From the NCBI RefSeq assembly GCF_028435365.1, contig NZ_JAGTJJ010000046.1:28178-92177 (forward strand): a DNA stretch of 64,000 nucleotides, read 5' to 3'. Under the pieces are notes generated by a model that was given only the letters and a program-made list of their open reading frames with translations, had not been told where the DNA came from and did not search any database. A program made the position numbers and the translations under genes. Positions 44,347 through 52,211 of this stretch are shown piece by piece (position 1 is the stretch's first letter; each line of letters begins with the position of its first letter). Source of the stretch: Polyangium jinanense. GTDB lineage: Bacteria; Myxococcota; Polyangia; Polyangiales; Polyangiaceae.

Positions 44347-45270
44347 CTATCCCTGATCGCCGAGCGCGAGCGGCTCACGCGCGGCAATCCATTCGGCCGG
44401 AATCGACGCGCGCCCGGCCGAGAGCGCCACGACGCCGCCCGCCATCGCGCACGTCGTATCTCGATCCCCGAGCCCGCCGACGGTCGTCCAAAGCGCTTCC
44501 TCGTAGCTGTCCAGGTGCCGCGCGGCGCACCAGAGCGCAAAGGGCACCGTATCCCACGAGAGCACCCGATACCCCGATCCGAGCGCGAGCGCCGCCGTGC
44601 GCGGATCGTCCTCCAGCGCAATCGTCAATGCCTTCGCCAGACCGTCCTTCGTCTCGCCGTCGGGCGTATGGCGAAAGGCCGCGCGGAGCAACGCCTCGCC
44701 CGATCGAGGCTCCGCGCCCGTGCCCATACGCCACGCCACCGCCGCCGCGATCGCCACGGCGACGGCGCCGGCCTGGCCGTCCGGGTGGGCGTGCGTGACC
44801 TCGGCCGAGGCCTTGGCTTGACGCACGACCTCGTCGAGATCGTCGGCGAAGTAAGCACCGAGCGGCGCGACGCGCATGGCGCCGCCGTTCCCCATCGAGC
44901 CCGTCCCGCCGAAGACGGCCTTCGCGGTGAACTGCCACGGAATCTCCATGAGGATGTTCCGCAGGATCTCGTGGGCCGCGCCGCCGTACCCACGATCTGG
45001 CTCGGCGCCGTACCGCCTGGCGAACACGCGCGAAAGCACGTCTTGCTCGATCGTGCCGAGGCGCTCGAGCACCTCGACGATGCCGAGGGCCATCACGGTG
45101 TCGTCGGTGTACCTCCAGGGAGCGGCGGGGAGGGCGCGCTCGCTGATCAGGCGCTCGACGCGGTCGGGGTGCACGAAAAAGCGCTCGCCGAAGGCGTCCC
45201 CCGTGGAGAGGCCGTCGAGAGCGAGGAGGGCGCGTTCCATGCGGGATGCGTGATCGGCGGGGCGCGTCAT
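44347..45270 (-). CDS. ADP-ribosylglycohydrolase family protein, 307 aa
   Basis: ATG 45270. It starts with ALLALDGLSTGDAFGERF, then the metal-binding TDDTVMA at about residue 55, GGTGSMGNGGAMRVAPLG, AEVTHAHPDG, and the second metal site GLGDRDTTCAMAGGVVAL near residue 270 (D-x-D-T). These are the acidic residues that bind the two magnesium ions of the DraG/ARH fold. The enzyme removes ADP-ribose from protein or small-molecule acceptors in the cytoplasm. No ADP-ribosyltransferase is seen nearby. Convergent with ycaQ, with four bases between the stops. Confidence 0.9.
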   Translation of the reverse strand: MTRPADHASRMERALLALDGLSTGDAFGERFFVHPDRVERLISERALPAAPWRYTDDTVMALGIVEVLERLGTIEQDVLSRVFARRYGAEPDRGYGGAAHEILRNILMEIPWQFTAKAVFGGTGSMGNGGAMRVAPLGAYFADDLDEVVRQAKASAEVTHAHPDGQAGAVAVAIAAAVAWRMGTGAEPRSGEALLRAAFRHTPDGETKDGLAKALTIALEDDPRTAALALGSGYRVLSWDTVPFALWCAARHLDSYEEALWTTVGGLGDRDTTCAMAGGVVALSAGRASIPAEWIAAREPLALGDQG

Positions 45271-45766
45271 GGGGGGAGAATACCTCAGGTGCTACGCCGA
45301 GCGGTCCGGGTGATTCCGCAAAAGGTCCAGGCGCGCCGCGTCCCGGGTCCACGCGCGCCTTCGTCCACCGTGGGCGCTCCGTCCTCGGTTCCAGACGCTC
45401 CCTGCGGAACTCCGCGCATGGCTTCCCTGAAATCCAACCGCTCGACCTTCGGGTCCAGGCGCCGCGCGCGCAGCCCGCGCACGGTTCCGGGTGAGGTCCA
45501 CACGCTCCCAGGTCAGGTCCACGCGCTCCCGGGTCAGGTCACACGCGCTCCCGGGTCAGGTCACACGCGCTCCCGGGTCAAGTCCACGCGCTCCCGGGTC
45601 AGGTCACACGCGCGCTCGTGTGAACCCCACTACGTTCCGCATCAACCCCATGCGGTCCCTCGAGAGCCCCACGCGCCCCTGGCTCGGGTCCACGCGCCTC
45701 CAGGTGCCCACCCGCGAAGCGAGCAAGCGCCTCCCAAGGGCTCCCGCGAGCCTCGGGGCGATCGAC
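45271..45766. other. 496-base gene-poor stretch with a short tandem repeat
   Basis: No convincing gene. The middle is a minisatellite (45491-45618, listed separately); further degenerate pieces of the same pattern appear on both sides (for example GGGTCCACGCGCCTCCAGG near 45688). Short frames on both strands repeat a seven-residue motif because of the 21-base unit and are not protein genes. Confidence 0.6.
45491..45618. repeat. 21-22 bp tandem repeat, about six copies
   Basis: Units start at 45491, 45512, 45533, 45555, 45577 and 45598. The unit is GTCAGGTCACACGCGCTCCC plus GG; some units lack one base (GTCAGGTCCACGCGCTCCC plus GG). Two units (45533 and 45555) are identical. There are no spacers, so it is a minisatellite, not a CRISPR array. 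Confidence 0.9.
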
Positions 45767-46489
45767 TCACAGCGCGTCCCCGCCGGCTCCGCCGCCGTGG
45801 GTTGCTCTCCACTCCCTCTCCGCCTTCGACGGCATCTCTCGGGTCATCTCCGCGAGCGCGCGCATGCTTTCTCCGAGCGAATCCCGGACGGGCATCTCGA
45901 CGGCAAAGTCCTCCGCCACCGCCTCCGCGACGCGCCGCCACTTCTCGTCGACCGGCTGTCCGAGGTCTTCCGACAGCTCGACCAGTACGTCGAAGTAATA
46001 TGCGGCGTGCGCCAGAAACTTGGGCTCTTGATGGCTGAATGCCTCCTCGAAAGCCTCCAGGGCCTCGCGATGCCTTCCGAGCGCTTGCAATGTCCGCGCC
46101 TTTCCAAGGCCATACGACCATCGATACGTGATGTTCTCGAATCCAAGTTGCGCCTCGGCTTCGGATGCTTGCAGGGCTTCCTCGTACCTGCCAGCTGCGT
46201 AGAGGATGTACGCGCGCTCCGCCGCGATGCTTCGAGCCATCCATCCATCATGATCCCGATGGCGGTTCGCCTTTGCGAACGCATCCACCTGCGCGAGCGC
46301 CTCGTCGTACCGTTCGCTCTTCATGAGCTCGATGGTATCGAGAGTTTTGTACTCCAACGCCTCTTGCACCTCCAGACGGTCGAGGCACGTGGCGCACACC
46401 TCGATCGTGCGCCCTGCGCGCGTGTATGTATTCGTCGCCGCTCGCTTCTCGCAGAACGAGCAAGGTTGAGGTTTTTCAGGAGACGGCAT
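45767..46489 (-). CDS. Zinc-ribbon TPR protein, module copy A, 240 aa
   Basis: ATG 46489 with AGGAGG eight bases upstream; the much longer open frame (to 47005) crosses the neighbouring lipoprotein remnant. The N-terminus has two C-x-x-C pairs (CSFCEKR and CATCLDRLEVQEA), a probable zinc ribbon. The rest is TPR-like: RYDEALAQVDAFAKANRHRD, GRYEEALQASEAEAQLG, GRHREALEAFEEAFSHQEP. The C-terminus (DEKWRRVAEAVAEDFAVEMP, then SLGESMRALAEMTREMPSKA) is almost identical to copy B at 50626-51354, whereas the middle has diverged. A protein-binding role is likely. It is co-directional with the broken lipoprotein gene in front of it. Confidence 0.8.
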   Translation of the reverse strand: MPSPEKPQPCSFCEKRAATNTYTRAGRTIEVCATCLDRLEVQEALEYKTLDTIELMKSERYDEALAQVDAFAKANRHRDHDGWMARSIAAERAYILYAAGRYEEALQASEAEAQLGFENITYRWSYGLGKARTLQALGRHREALEAFEEAFSHQEPKFLAHAAYYFDVLVELSEDLGQPVDEKWRRVAEAVAEDFAVEMPVRDSLGESMRALAEMTREMPSKAEREWRATHGGGAGGDAL

Positions 46490-46512
46490 GACGCTTTCCT
46501 CCTGACGGGAAC

Positions 46513-46940
46513 TCAATACTGCCAATGCCGCGGGCACCTCTCTTCGGGCCAAATGCCGCCTTCGCGTTTGCACTCCGCAAGGCATCCCCTGCAATCCTTG
46601 TAGTCCCCATAGGTCTTCCTGTTCCGCTTCGGTTGCCGTGGGTTCTCGAGACACTCCTGGAACGGCGGTTGGCACTTCTCCTCCACCTTCCTCGGCCACT
46701 TTTTGATCGCCTCGGCCGTCTCCTCCACGGCATGCGCGGTGACAACGACGATGATCGTCACCCCCGCGGCAACGATCAACACCGGCACGAGGCTCACGGC
46801 GGGCCCGACGACCACGACGTTCCCCAGGGGACCACGGGGTTCCCCATGGGGCTGCTCCCACAGCCGAGCGGCGTGAAGACAACGCCCAACCCAACCGCGA
46901 GCCCCAAGGATGCCGTAAGCCTCGTTGCCGTGGAGTCCAT
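46513..46940 (-). pseudogene. Broken lipoprotein gene, module copy A
   Basis: ATG 46940 opens a frame with a lipoprotein signal (TRLTASLGLAVGLGVVFTPL, then GCGSSPMGNP) that ends at 46794. The downstream membrane and cysteine-rich part (VVVVGPAVSLVPVLIVAAG.. to EERCPRHWQY) is in another frame, reaching 46513. Copy B (51378-52103) is intact and has about 100 extra residues between these two parts. In copy B the sequence ATGGGGAAC occurs on both sides of the missing block, so a deletion between these short repeats (about 300 bases) with a frame change explains copy A. The distal part may still be translated from another start, but it would lack the export signal. Confidence 0.8.
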
Positions 46941-46985
46941 GTTCGGAAGTGTACGGACACGCCAGACCACGCGCCTCCCGACTGG

Positions 46986-46993
46986 ACACGTGT
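46986..46993. promoter_or_regulatory. Conserved palindrome ACACGTGT in divergent region, copy A
   Basis: The perfect palindrome lies 47 bases before the start of the plus-strand gene; the same site at the same distance occurs in copy B. The surrounding 60 bases (CTGGACACGTGTGCGCTCG and beyond) are also nearly unchanged between copies, which suggests an operator or promoter. A weak sigma-54-like spacing (TGG, ten bases, GC) coincides with it. Confidence 0.4.
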
Positions 46994-47039
46994 GCGCTCG
47001 CTCATGTAGCGTGCGCAACCTCCAGGGAGGAGGTTTCAC

Positions 47040-47798
47040 ATGGCGCTCGACTTGACCACCCTTTCTCCGGACGTTCGCGCGGCCTTCATCAAGGATGGCG
47101 AGCGATTCGGCTCCGAGGACACGCTGGATCAGGCGAATCAAACCTTGAATGCATACCTGACCCACGGCTCGAAGCTCGCCCCTTTCGGCTTCGTGGCCGA
47201 GGACGCCGCCGAGCTGAAGGACGCGCGGGATGCTTTGATCGAGGCCGGAATCGGGCGCGTGTCGAAGCGGACGAGCAAAAAGGTCGATACAGCCGCGCAC
47301 GCGGCGGCGATACGTGACGGGCAGGCCATTCGATTGCGCGCGCGATCGGTGCTCGCCGGAGCCAAACGCGCGCTGCTCCTCGCGGGCAAGGTGGATGCGG
47401 TCCAGAAAATCGACGTGCTGCTCGGCCTGGATTCCGTGGCCTCGGACGACGCCGAAGGGCTGGCCAAGCAGCTCGATGCCCTGCGCACCGCCTTGAAGGA
47501 GCCCGTCGTGGCAGAGGCCGCGAAGACCCGCGGCGGGCCACAAGCGGCCCTCGACCTCGAATCACGCGCGCAGGCGCTCCGCGACGCGGCGAAGTCGAAG
47601 GCGGAGCCACGGGGGACGCCCGTGGAGACCGAGACGCTCGACCTCATCGACGGGATCATCGTGAGCCTCACGCGCACGGCGAGGGAAGCCGCGGACGCGG
47701 CGGCGCGGGAGCTCGGGGAGCCGGCCATTGCGACGGCGTTCGAGCTGTCGGCGCTCTACAAACGGCACGCGAAGAAGAAGGCCGAAGAGCCGAAGTAA
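47040..47798 (+). CDS. Helical hypothetical protein, module copy A, 252 aa
   Basis: ATG 47040 with AGGGAGGAGG upstream. An alanine-rich helical protein, no signal peptide: DVRAAFIKDGERFGSEDTLD, then ARSVLAGAKRALLLAGKVDA and DLIDGIIVSLTRTAREAADA. It ends in a lysine-rich tail (KRHAKKKAEEPK). It is about 80 per cent identical by eye to copy B (52212-52979). It is divergent from the lipoprotein/TPR pair in both copies, so the three genes form one unit. The family is not recognised; I would guess a structural or adaptor protein in the cytoplasm. Confidence 0.8.
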   Translation: MALDLTTLSPDVRAAFIKDGERFGSEDTLDQANQTLNAYLTHGSKLAPFGFVAEDAAELKDARDALIEAGIGRVSKRTSKKVDTAAHAAAIRDGQAIRLRARSVLAGAKRALLLAGKVDAVQKIDVLLGLDSVASDDAEGLAKQLDALRTALKEPVVAEAAKTRGGPQAALDLESRAQALRDAAKSKAEPRGTPVETETLDLIDGIIVSLTRTAREAADAAARELGEPAIATAFELSALYKRHAKKKAEEPK

Positions 47799-47826
47799 GG
47801 CGGTTGATGCGCTTGTCGTTCTTCCC

Positions 47827-50445
47827 ATGAAACGAGCCCCCCTCGTCCTCCTCGCCCTCGTCGCGGCCTGCGGCGGCGCCCCCGCTTCGCCCTCGGCCTC
47901 CGCCCCGCAGGCCGCGCCCGGATCCACGTCGGCAGCTTCGCTCTTGCCGCGACCGGTGTTCGACCTCCCGCCCGCCCTAGGCACGTCCGCCTCGCTGGCG
48001 GATGCCGTCCAGGCGAGCCGGAGCATCGTCGTGGGCACGATCTCCGAGATCCACGCCTTCAAGCGCCCCTGCGAGGCCGACCTCGTCCTCGAAATGCGCG
48101 CTGATTTGGTCCTCCGCGGCCCCGCGCCGCAGGGTCACGTGCGGTCCATGCTCGTGGCCTTTCCACGCGCCGCAGACGCGAACAAGGGCTGCGAGCGCAA
48201 GCCGCTCGGGTATCGTGGCGCGCCCGCGCCGTCGCGCTTCGCCGTCGGGCAACGTCTCGTCTTTTTCGTAGGCGAGCGCCACGAGGTGGAGCGGGATCCC
48301 GCGCACCCGGCGCCGCGCTGGGACTTGCACGCCATGCACGAGTCCCCCGTCCACGGCGACGATCTCCTCGGGGTCGCGGACGTGGACGAGATCCCCGGCA
48401 TCGTCCGCCTGCGCGGGCCACTCGTCACCGACGCGCAACTCGCGCCCCTCGCCAGAAAACCCTCGCTGCACGTGGAGGGCGACGTCGTATTCGACGCCGC
48501 GACGGGCCTCGCGTGGCAGCGGGACGTGGCGCAACAAGAGCTCGCGATCGTCTCCGCCACGCGCCATTGTGAAAACCTCGTGCACGGGGGCCACGACGAT
48601 TGGCGCTTGCCTCGTTTCTTCGAGCTCCTCTCCATCGTCGAGCACCGCCGCAGCAGCCCCGCGCTCGATCCCTCGGTGTTTCGTGGTCCTCCCGACGGCC
48701 TCTTGTGGTCCGCCACCGACGACGCCGGCTCCCCCTGGGTCCTCGACGTCGCCGATGGAACCCTTCATTCGACCCATTACGACGATCCGAGCCCGTACGG
48801 CAAATACCACGTCCGCTGCGTGCGCTCCGCCGCGGGCCCCTCGCTGCGCGCCGCGCTGCCCGGCGCGCGTTACCGGAAGGCCGGGGGGCTCGTCGAGGAC
48901 GCGCTCCAGCGGCTTGGTTATTCGGGAGCGATCGCCCCACCCATGCGCTGGGCCGAGGCGAAAACGTTCTGCGAGGCGAAGGTCGAGGCCGGGCGCGACG
49001 ATTTTCGGCTCCCCACCGTGCGCGAGCTCGTGAGCTTGTCCGAGGCGAGCTGCGAGGAGCTCTGGCAGGACGATTCGCAGGGCGAGCAGGGGCTCTGGAC
49101 ATCGACGCTCGATCCCGACGACCAGGGCCGCGCATTCCAGGTGCGAAACCTCTGCTCGCCGCAGCACTGGTCCGAGAAGACGGTCGGGCCGCCCGAGCTC
49201 GCGAGCGAGGGCGAGGACCACGCGCGTTTCCGGGCCCTGTGCGTGCGCGATCTTCCGCTGCTCCCCACAGCCGGGCGCCTCGTCCGGAGCCGCTACCCGA
49301 GCGGCCACGTCTTCGCCGAGGGCGCGCTGCGGAATGGGAAGAGGCACGGCACGTGGACGTACCACCACGATCAGGGCCCTCCGTGGATGCGCCTCGACTA
49401 TCGGGACGGCGTGCTCGTCGGGACTTTTTCGATTTTTTACGACAGCGGCGAGCGCCTCGCCGAGGGCTCGTACGCCGCCGGCGCGCTGGCCGGGACGTGG
49501 ACGCAATTCGACGTGCTCGGGCGGCGTGAATTCGTGGTGCGCTACGAACGCGGCCAGCGCTCGGGGCTATCGACGACATACACGCCCGATGACGGGAAGC
49601 TCCTTCTCGAAGAGGCCTGGGCCGCAGGGCTCCGGCACGGGCCGGTCGTCGAACATCACCCGGTGGAAGGGTGGAAGACGAGCGTGACGCTCTACGAGGC
49701 CGGCCTGCGCGAAGGCACCGCCGAGACGTTTCACCAGGGCGGCAAGCCCGCCATGATCGGCCAATATCGAGGGGACAGGCCCGACGGCACGTTCAAGCGG
49801 TTCCACCCGAACGGCGCGCGCGCCGCCGTCTACTCGTTCCGCGACGGCAAGCTCGACGGCCCCTACGAATCCTGGCACCCGGACGGCAAGCCCCACAAGA
49901 AAGGCACGTACCGCGAGGGCCTGCGCGACGGACCTTGGCTCGCGCTGTATCCCTCGGGCAAACGCGAGGAGGAGGGCAATTTCCAGCGAGGCACGGGGAC
50001 GTTGCGAGCATTTTACGAGAACGGCAAGGTCCGGTACGAGGAGTCGATGGTGGGAGGGCTGCGCGAGGGGACGAGCGTGGTATTCCGGGACGACGGCTCG
50101 AAGGACCACGAAGTCGGCTTCTCCCGCGACGACCTCCACGGCCCATGGCGCGAGTACACTCCAAGCGGGCTGCTCCTGTCCGAACGGCATTACGAAAAAG
50201 GCCGGCAGCACGGGCCATTCGTGCGATTTCACCCGAACGGGCAGAAGGCCGAGGAGGGCACGAGCGTGCATGGCCAGAAGGTCGGCCCTTACCGGCGCTG
50301 GGACGAGAACGGCAAGATCAGCGAGGAGGGCGGCTTCCAGGCCGACCTGTACCACGGGACGTGGACCGACTACATCGCCGGCAAGCCCGTCCGTCGTCGA
50401 TTCTACGAGCGCGGGGTCGAAGTGCGTGAGCCCGAGCGGCTTTGA
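47827..50445 (+). CDS. Lipoprotein with two DUF1566 domains and MORN-type repeats, 872 aa
   Basis: ATG 47827, 28 bases after the preceding stop. Signal and lipobox LVLLALVAACGG put it on a membrane facing the periplasm or outside, with lipidated Cys around residue 15. After a linker and a domain to about residue 215 come two DUF1566 domains, recognised by the pattern LAWQRDV..W..A..HC..L..GGHDDWRLPRFFELLSI and by RDDFRLPTVRELVSL..LWTSTLDP..RALCVRD. From about residue 500 to the end there are about 15 short repeats of the MORN_2 kind (G-x-W-x-x-Y/F-H-x-x-G; for example RNGKRHGTWTYHHDQG, EGTSVHGQKVGPYRRWDENG). Such repeats are beta hairpins used for binding. Function unknown; likely a surface sensor or adhesion protein. 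Repeat R2 follows directly. Confidence 0.85.
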   Translation: MKRAPLVLLALVAACGGAPASPSASAPQAAPGSTSAASLLPRPVFDLPPALGTSASLADAVQASRSIVVGTISEIHAFKRPCEADLVLEMRADLVLRGPAPQGHVRSMLVAFPRAADANKGCERKPLGYRGAPAPSRFAVGQRLVFFVGERHEVERDPAHPAPRWDLHAMHESPVHGDDLLGVADVDEIPGIVRLRGPLVTDAQLAPLARKPSLHVEGDVVFDAATGLAWQRDVAQQELAIVSATRHCENLVHGGHDDWRLPRFFELLSIVEHRRSSPALDPSVFRGPPDGLLWSATDDAGSPWVLDVADGTLHSTHYDDPSPYGKYHVRCVRSAAGPSLRAALPGARYRKAGGLVEDALQRLGYSGAIAPPMRWAEAKTFCEAKVEAGRDDFRLPTVRELVSLSEASCEELWQDDSQGEQGLWTSTLDPDDQGRAFQVRNLCSPQHWSEKTVGPPELASEGEDHARFRALCVRDLPLLPTAGRLVRSRYPSGHVFAEGALRNGKRHGTWTYHHDQGPPWMRLDYRDGVLVGTFSIFYDSGERLAEGSYAAGALAGTWTQFDVLGRREFVVRYERGQRSGLSTTYTPDDGKLLLEEAWAAGLRHGPVVEHHPVEGWKTSVTLYEAGLREGTAETFHQGGKPAMIGQYRGDRPDGTFKRFHPNGARAAVYSFRDGKLDGPYESWHPDGKPHKKGTYREGLRDGPWLALYPSGKREEEGNFQRGTGTLRAFYENGKVRYEESMVGGLREGTSVVFRDDGSKDHEVGFSRDDLHGPWREYTPSGLLLSERHYEKGRQHGPFVRFHPNGQKAEEGTSVHGQKVGPYRRWDENGKISEEGGFQADLYHGTWTDYIAGKPVRRRFYERGVEVREPERL

Positions 50446-50451
50446 GAGGGA

Positions 50452-50610
50452 GGCGCTGAGCTGGGGCTTTGCCCCAGGCCCCACCAGGGGCTATCCGCCC
50501 CTGGACCCGGACCAGCGCAAGCGCTGGACTCGGGGTCGATGAACTGCGCGATGCGCAGTTCATCGAACAGGGGTTGAGCGAGAGCTGGGCCGGTCAAGAC
50601 GAACCCAGGC
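50452..50610 (-). repeat. Hairpin repeat element R2 (half element, inverted)
   Basis: Contains only the B-half: GGGGC/GCCCC, CCAGGGG..CCCCTGG, CCAGCG/CGCTGG (50511-50526) and the palindrome GATGAACTGCGC, loop GAT, complement (50538-50564), then a stub of the linker (GGTCAAGACGAACCCAGG). The A-half is missing. It sits between the convergent stops of the MORN lipoprotein and TPR copy B. Confidence 0.85.
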
Positions 50611-50625
50611 CTCGGCCCACCGCCG

Positions 50626-51354
50626 TCACGGCGCGTTCCCGCCGGATCCGGCGCCGTGGGTCGCTCTCCACTCCCTCTCCGCCTTCGACGGCATCCCTTG
50701 GGTCATCTCCGCGAGCGCGCGCATGCTCTCTCCGAGCGAGTCCCGGACGGGCATCTCAACGGCAAAGTCCTCGGCCCCTGCCTCGGCGACGCGCCGCCAC
50801 TTTTCGTCGACCGGCTGCCCTGCGTTCTCCGAAAACTTGACCAGCGTGGGCAAGTAATAGGGAATGGCCGATGCGTACATCGGATCCTGATGGCTGAACG
50901 CTTCCTCGAAAGCCGCCAGGGCGTCCCGATGCCTCCCGAACGCTTGCAAGATGCTCGCTTTGACGCTCCCGTTGAACCATCGATCCGTGACGTTCGGAAA
51001 GCCGAGCTGCGCCCAGGCTTCCCACGCCTTTTCGGCCTCCGCATATCGACCCGCCTCGAAAAGCACCATGGTTCGGTCTCTCGCGACGCTTCGAGCCAGC
51101 CATTTGTCGTGATCGCGATGGCGGTTTGCTGCCAGGAACTCATCTATACAAGCGAGCATTTCATCGTATCGCTCCTGGCGTTCCAGCTCCAGAATATGAT
51201 GGGCCCATTTCTGCTCATATGTATCTTGCACTTCCAGCCGGTCGAGACAGGTTGCACATACCATTTCGTTGAATTGCGGATGCACATACCTCACCGTCGC
51301 GGGCTGCTTCTTGCAGAACCAACAGAGCGGATGGTTTTCGTCGGCGGACTGCAT
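50626..51354 (-). CDS. Zinc-ribbon TPR protein, module copy B, 242 aa
   Basis: ATG 51354. Four-cysteine ribbon (CWFCKK and CATCLDRL) followed by TPR-like helices (RYDEMLACIDEFLAANRHRD, GRYAEAEKAWEAWAQLG, GRHRDALAAFEEAFSHQDP). The last 65 residues match copy A nearly perfectly while the N-terminal half is only moderately similar, a sign of local gene conversion or strong selection on the C-terminus. It is followed upstream on the same strand by the intact lipoprotein gene (gap 23 bases), so the pair is an operon with the lipoprotein first. Confidence 0.82.
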   Translation of the reverse strand: MQSADENHPLCWFCKKQPATVRYVHPQFNEMVCATCLDRLEVQDTYEQKWAHHILELERQERYDEMLACIDEFLAANRHRDHDKWLARSVARDRTMVLFEAGRYAEAEKAWEAWAQLGFPNVTDRWFNGSVKASILQAFGRHRDALAAFEEAFSHQDPMYASAIPYYLPTLVKFSENAGQPVDEKWRRVAEAGAEDFAVEMPVRDSLGESMRALAEMTQGMPSKAEREWRATHGAGSGGNAP

Positions 51355-51377
51355 GTCGCTTCACTTCTGGATCAGAC

Positions 51378-52103
51378 TCAGTTCGGGCGCCAGCCAGGGG
51401 GCGGGCACTTGTAGTTTGGCCATTGACCTTCGTCTTTTCTGCACGCAAAAAGACAGTCAAGACAACTCTTCTTCTCCCCGAACGTGCGCCGATTCCAGTC
51501 CGGTTGGGCTTGATTGTCGAGGCACTGGTCAAAGAGCGGTCTGCACTTCTCCTCCACCTTCCTCGGCCACTTTTTGATCGCCTCGGCCGTCTCCTCCACG
51601 GCATGCGCGGTGACAACCACGATGATCGTCACCCCCGCAGCAACGATCAACACCGGCACGAGGCTCACGGCAGGCCCGACGATCACGACGTTCCCCATGG
51701 CGCCGCGAGCGTGCGGGGACAGCATCACGCCCTCCAACGCCGACGATCGCAGCGGCGTGACGACCCCGGGCAACGACATCGCCTGGAGCGCGTGCTCCAT
51801 GCACGTTTCGATCTCCCGATCGCCGATCTCCGACTCCCGGATCTTGGCCTCGCGGACCTCTCCGCTCTCCATCACGTCGACGTCGAAGAGGATCGCGTAG
51901 TGGGTGCCCTTCAGCCGACCGGCGCCATGCTCGGCGCACGCCTCGAGCGCGGTGACCGTCGCCGCCGGCACCGACGGGCCGTCGCCCGAAGCATGACGGC
52001 TAGGCCGCGGGTTCCCCATGGGGCTGCTCCCACAGCCGAGCGGCGTGAAGACAAAGCCCAAGCCGAAGGCGAGCCCCAAGGATGCCGTAAGCCTTGTTGC
52101 CAT
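51378..52103 (-). CDS. Lipoprotein, module copy B, 241 aa
   Basis: ATG 52103. Lipoprotein signal with lipobox ending in TPLGC at residues about 23-27, then a periplasmic part containing LEACAEHGAGRLKGTHYAIL, DVMESGEVREAKIRESEIGD and IETCMEHALQAMSLP: the pattern of a C-terminal TonB-like domain (G-x-V, S-x-I/T-G-D, E-x-C-x-x-x-A). A membrane helix follows (VSLVPVLIVAAGVTIIVVVT), then a tail with seven cysteines (KCRPLFDQCLDN, CLDCLFACRKDEGQWPNYKC) that resembles tails found in other myxobacterial lipoproteins. It could link the envelope to the cytosolic module partners, with the tail either zinc-binding or disulfide-bonded. Copy A of this gene is broken. Confidence 0.8.
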   Translation of the reverse strand: MATRLTASLGLAFGLGFVFTPLGCGSSPMGNPRPSRHASGDGPSVPAATVTALEACAEHGAGRLKGTHYAILFDVDVMESGEVREAKIRESEIGDREIETCMEHALQAMSLPGVVTPLRSSALEGVMLSPHARGAMGNVVIVGPAVSLVPVLIVAAGVTIIVVVTAHAVEETAEAIKKWPRKVEEKCRPLFDQCLDNQAQPDWNRRTFGEKKSCLDCLFACRKDEGQWPNYKCPPPGWRPN

Positions 52104-52157
52104 GGAGTTTATGTTCGGAAGTGTACAGACACTCCAGGCCACGCGCCTCCCGTCTGG

Positions 52158-52165
52158 ACACGTGT
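52158..52165. promoter_or_regulatory. Conserved palindrome ACACGTGT in divergent region, copy B
   Basis: Same palindrome and same 47-base distance to the plus-strand start as in copy A, in a block of nearly identical sequence. Confidence 0.4.
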
Positions 52166-52211
52166 GCGCTCGCTCATGTAGCGTGCGCCACCTCCAGGGA
52201 GGACGTTCCAC

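Noticed and set aside
45491..45618. CRISPR array
   Set aside because: Units are directly adjacent with no spacers and only 21-22 bases long; no cas genes nearby.
46513..46989. 158-residue intact protein replacing the lipoprotein
   Set aside because: Its first 50 codons are the lipoprotein signal region read in the wrong frame; comparison with copy B shows that it is a deletion product.
47728..47826. Longer N-terminus of the MORN lipoprotein (start at 47728)
   Set aside because: It would bury the lipobox behind 33 Arg/Ser-rich residues and overlap the preceding gene; ATG 47827 gives a normal lipoprotein signal.
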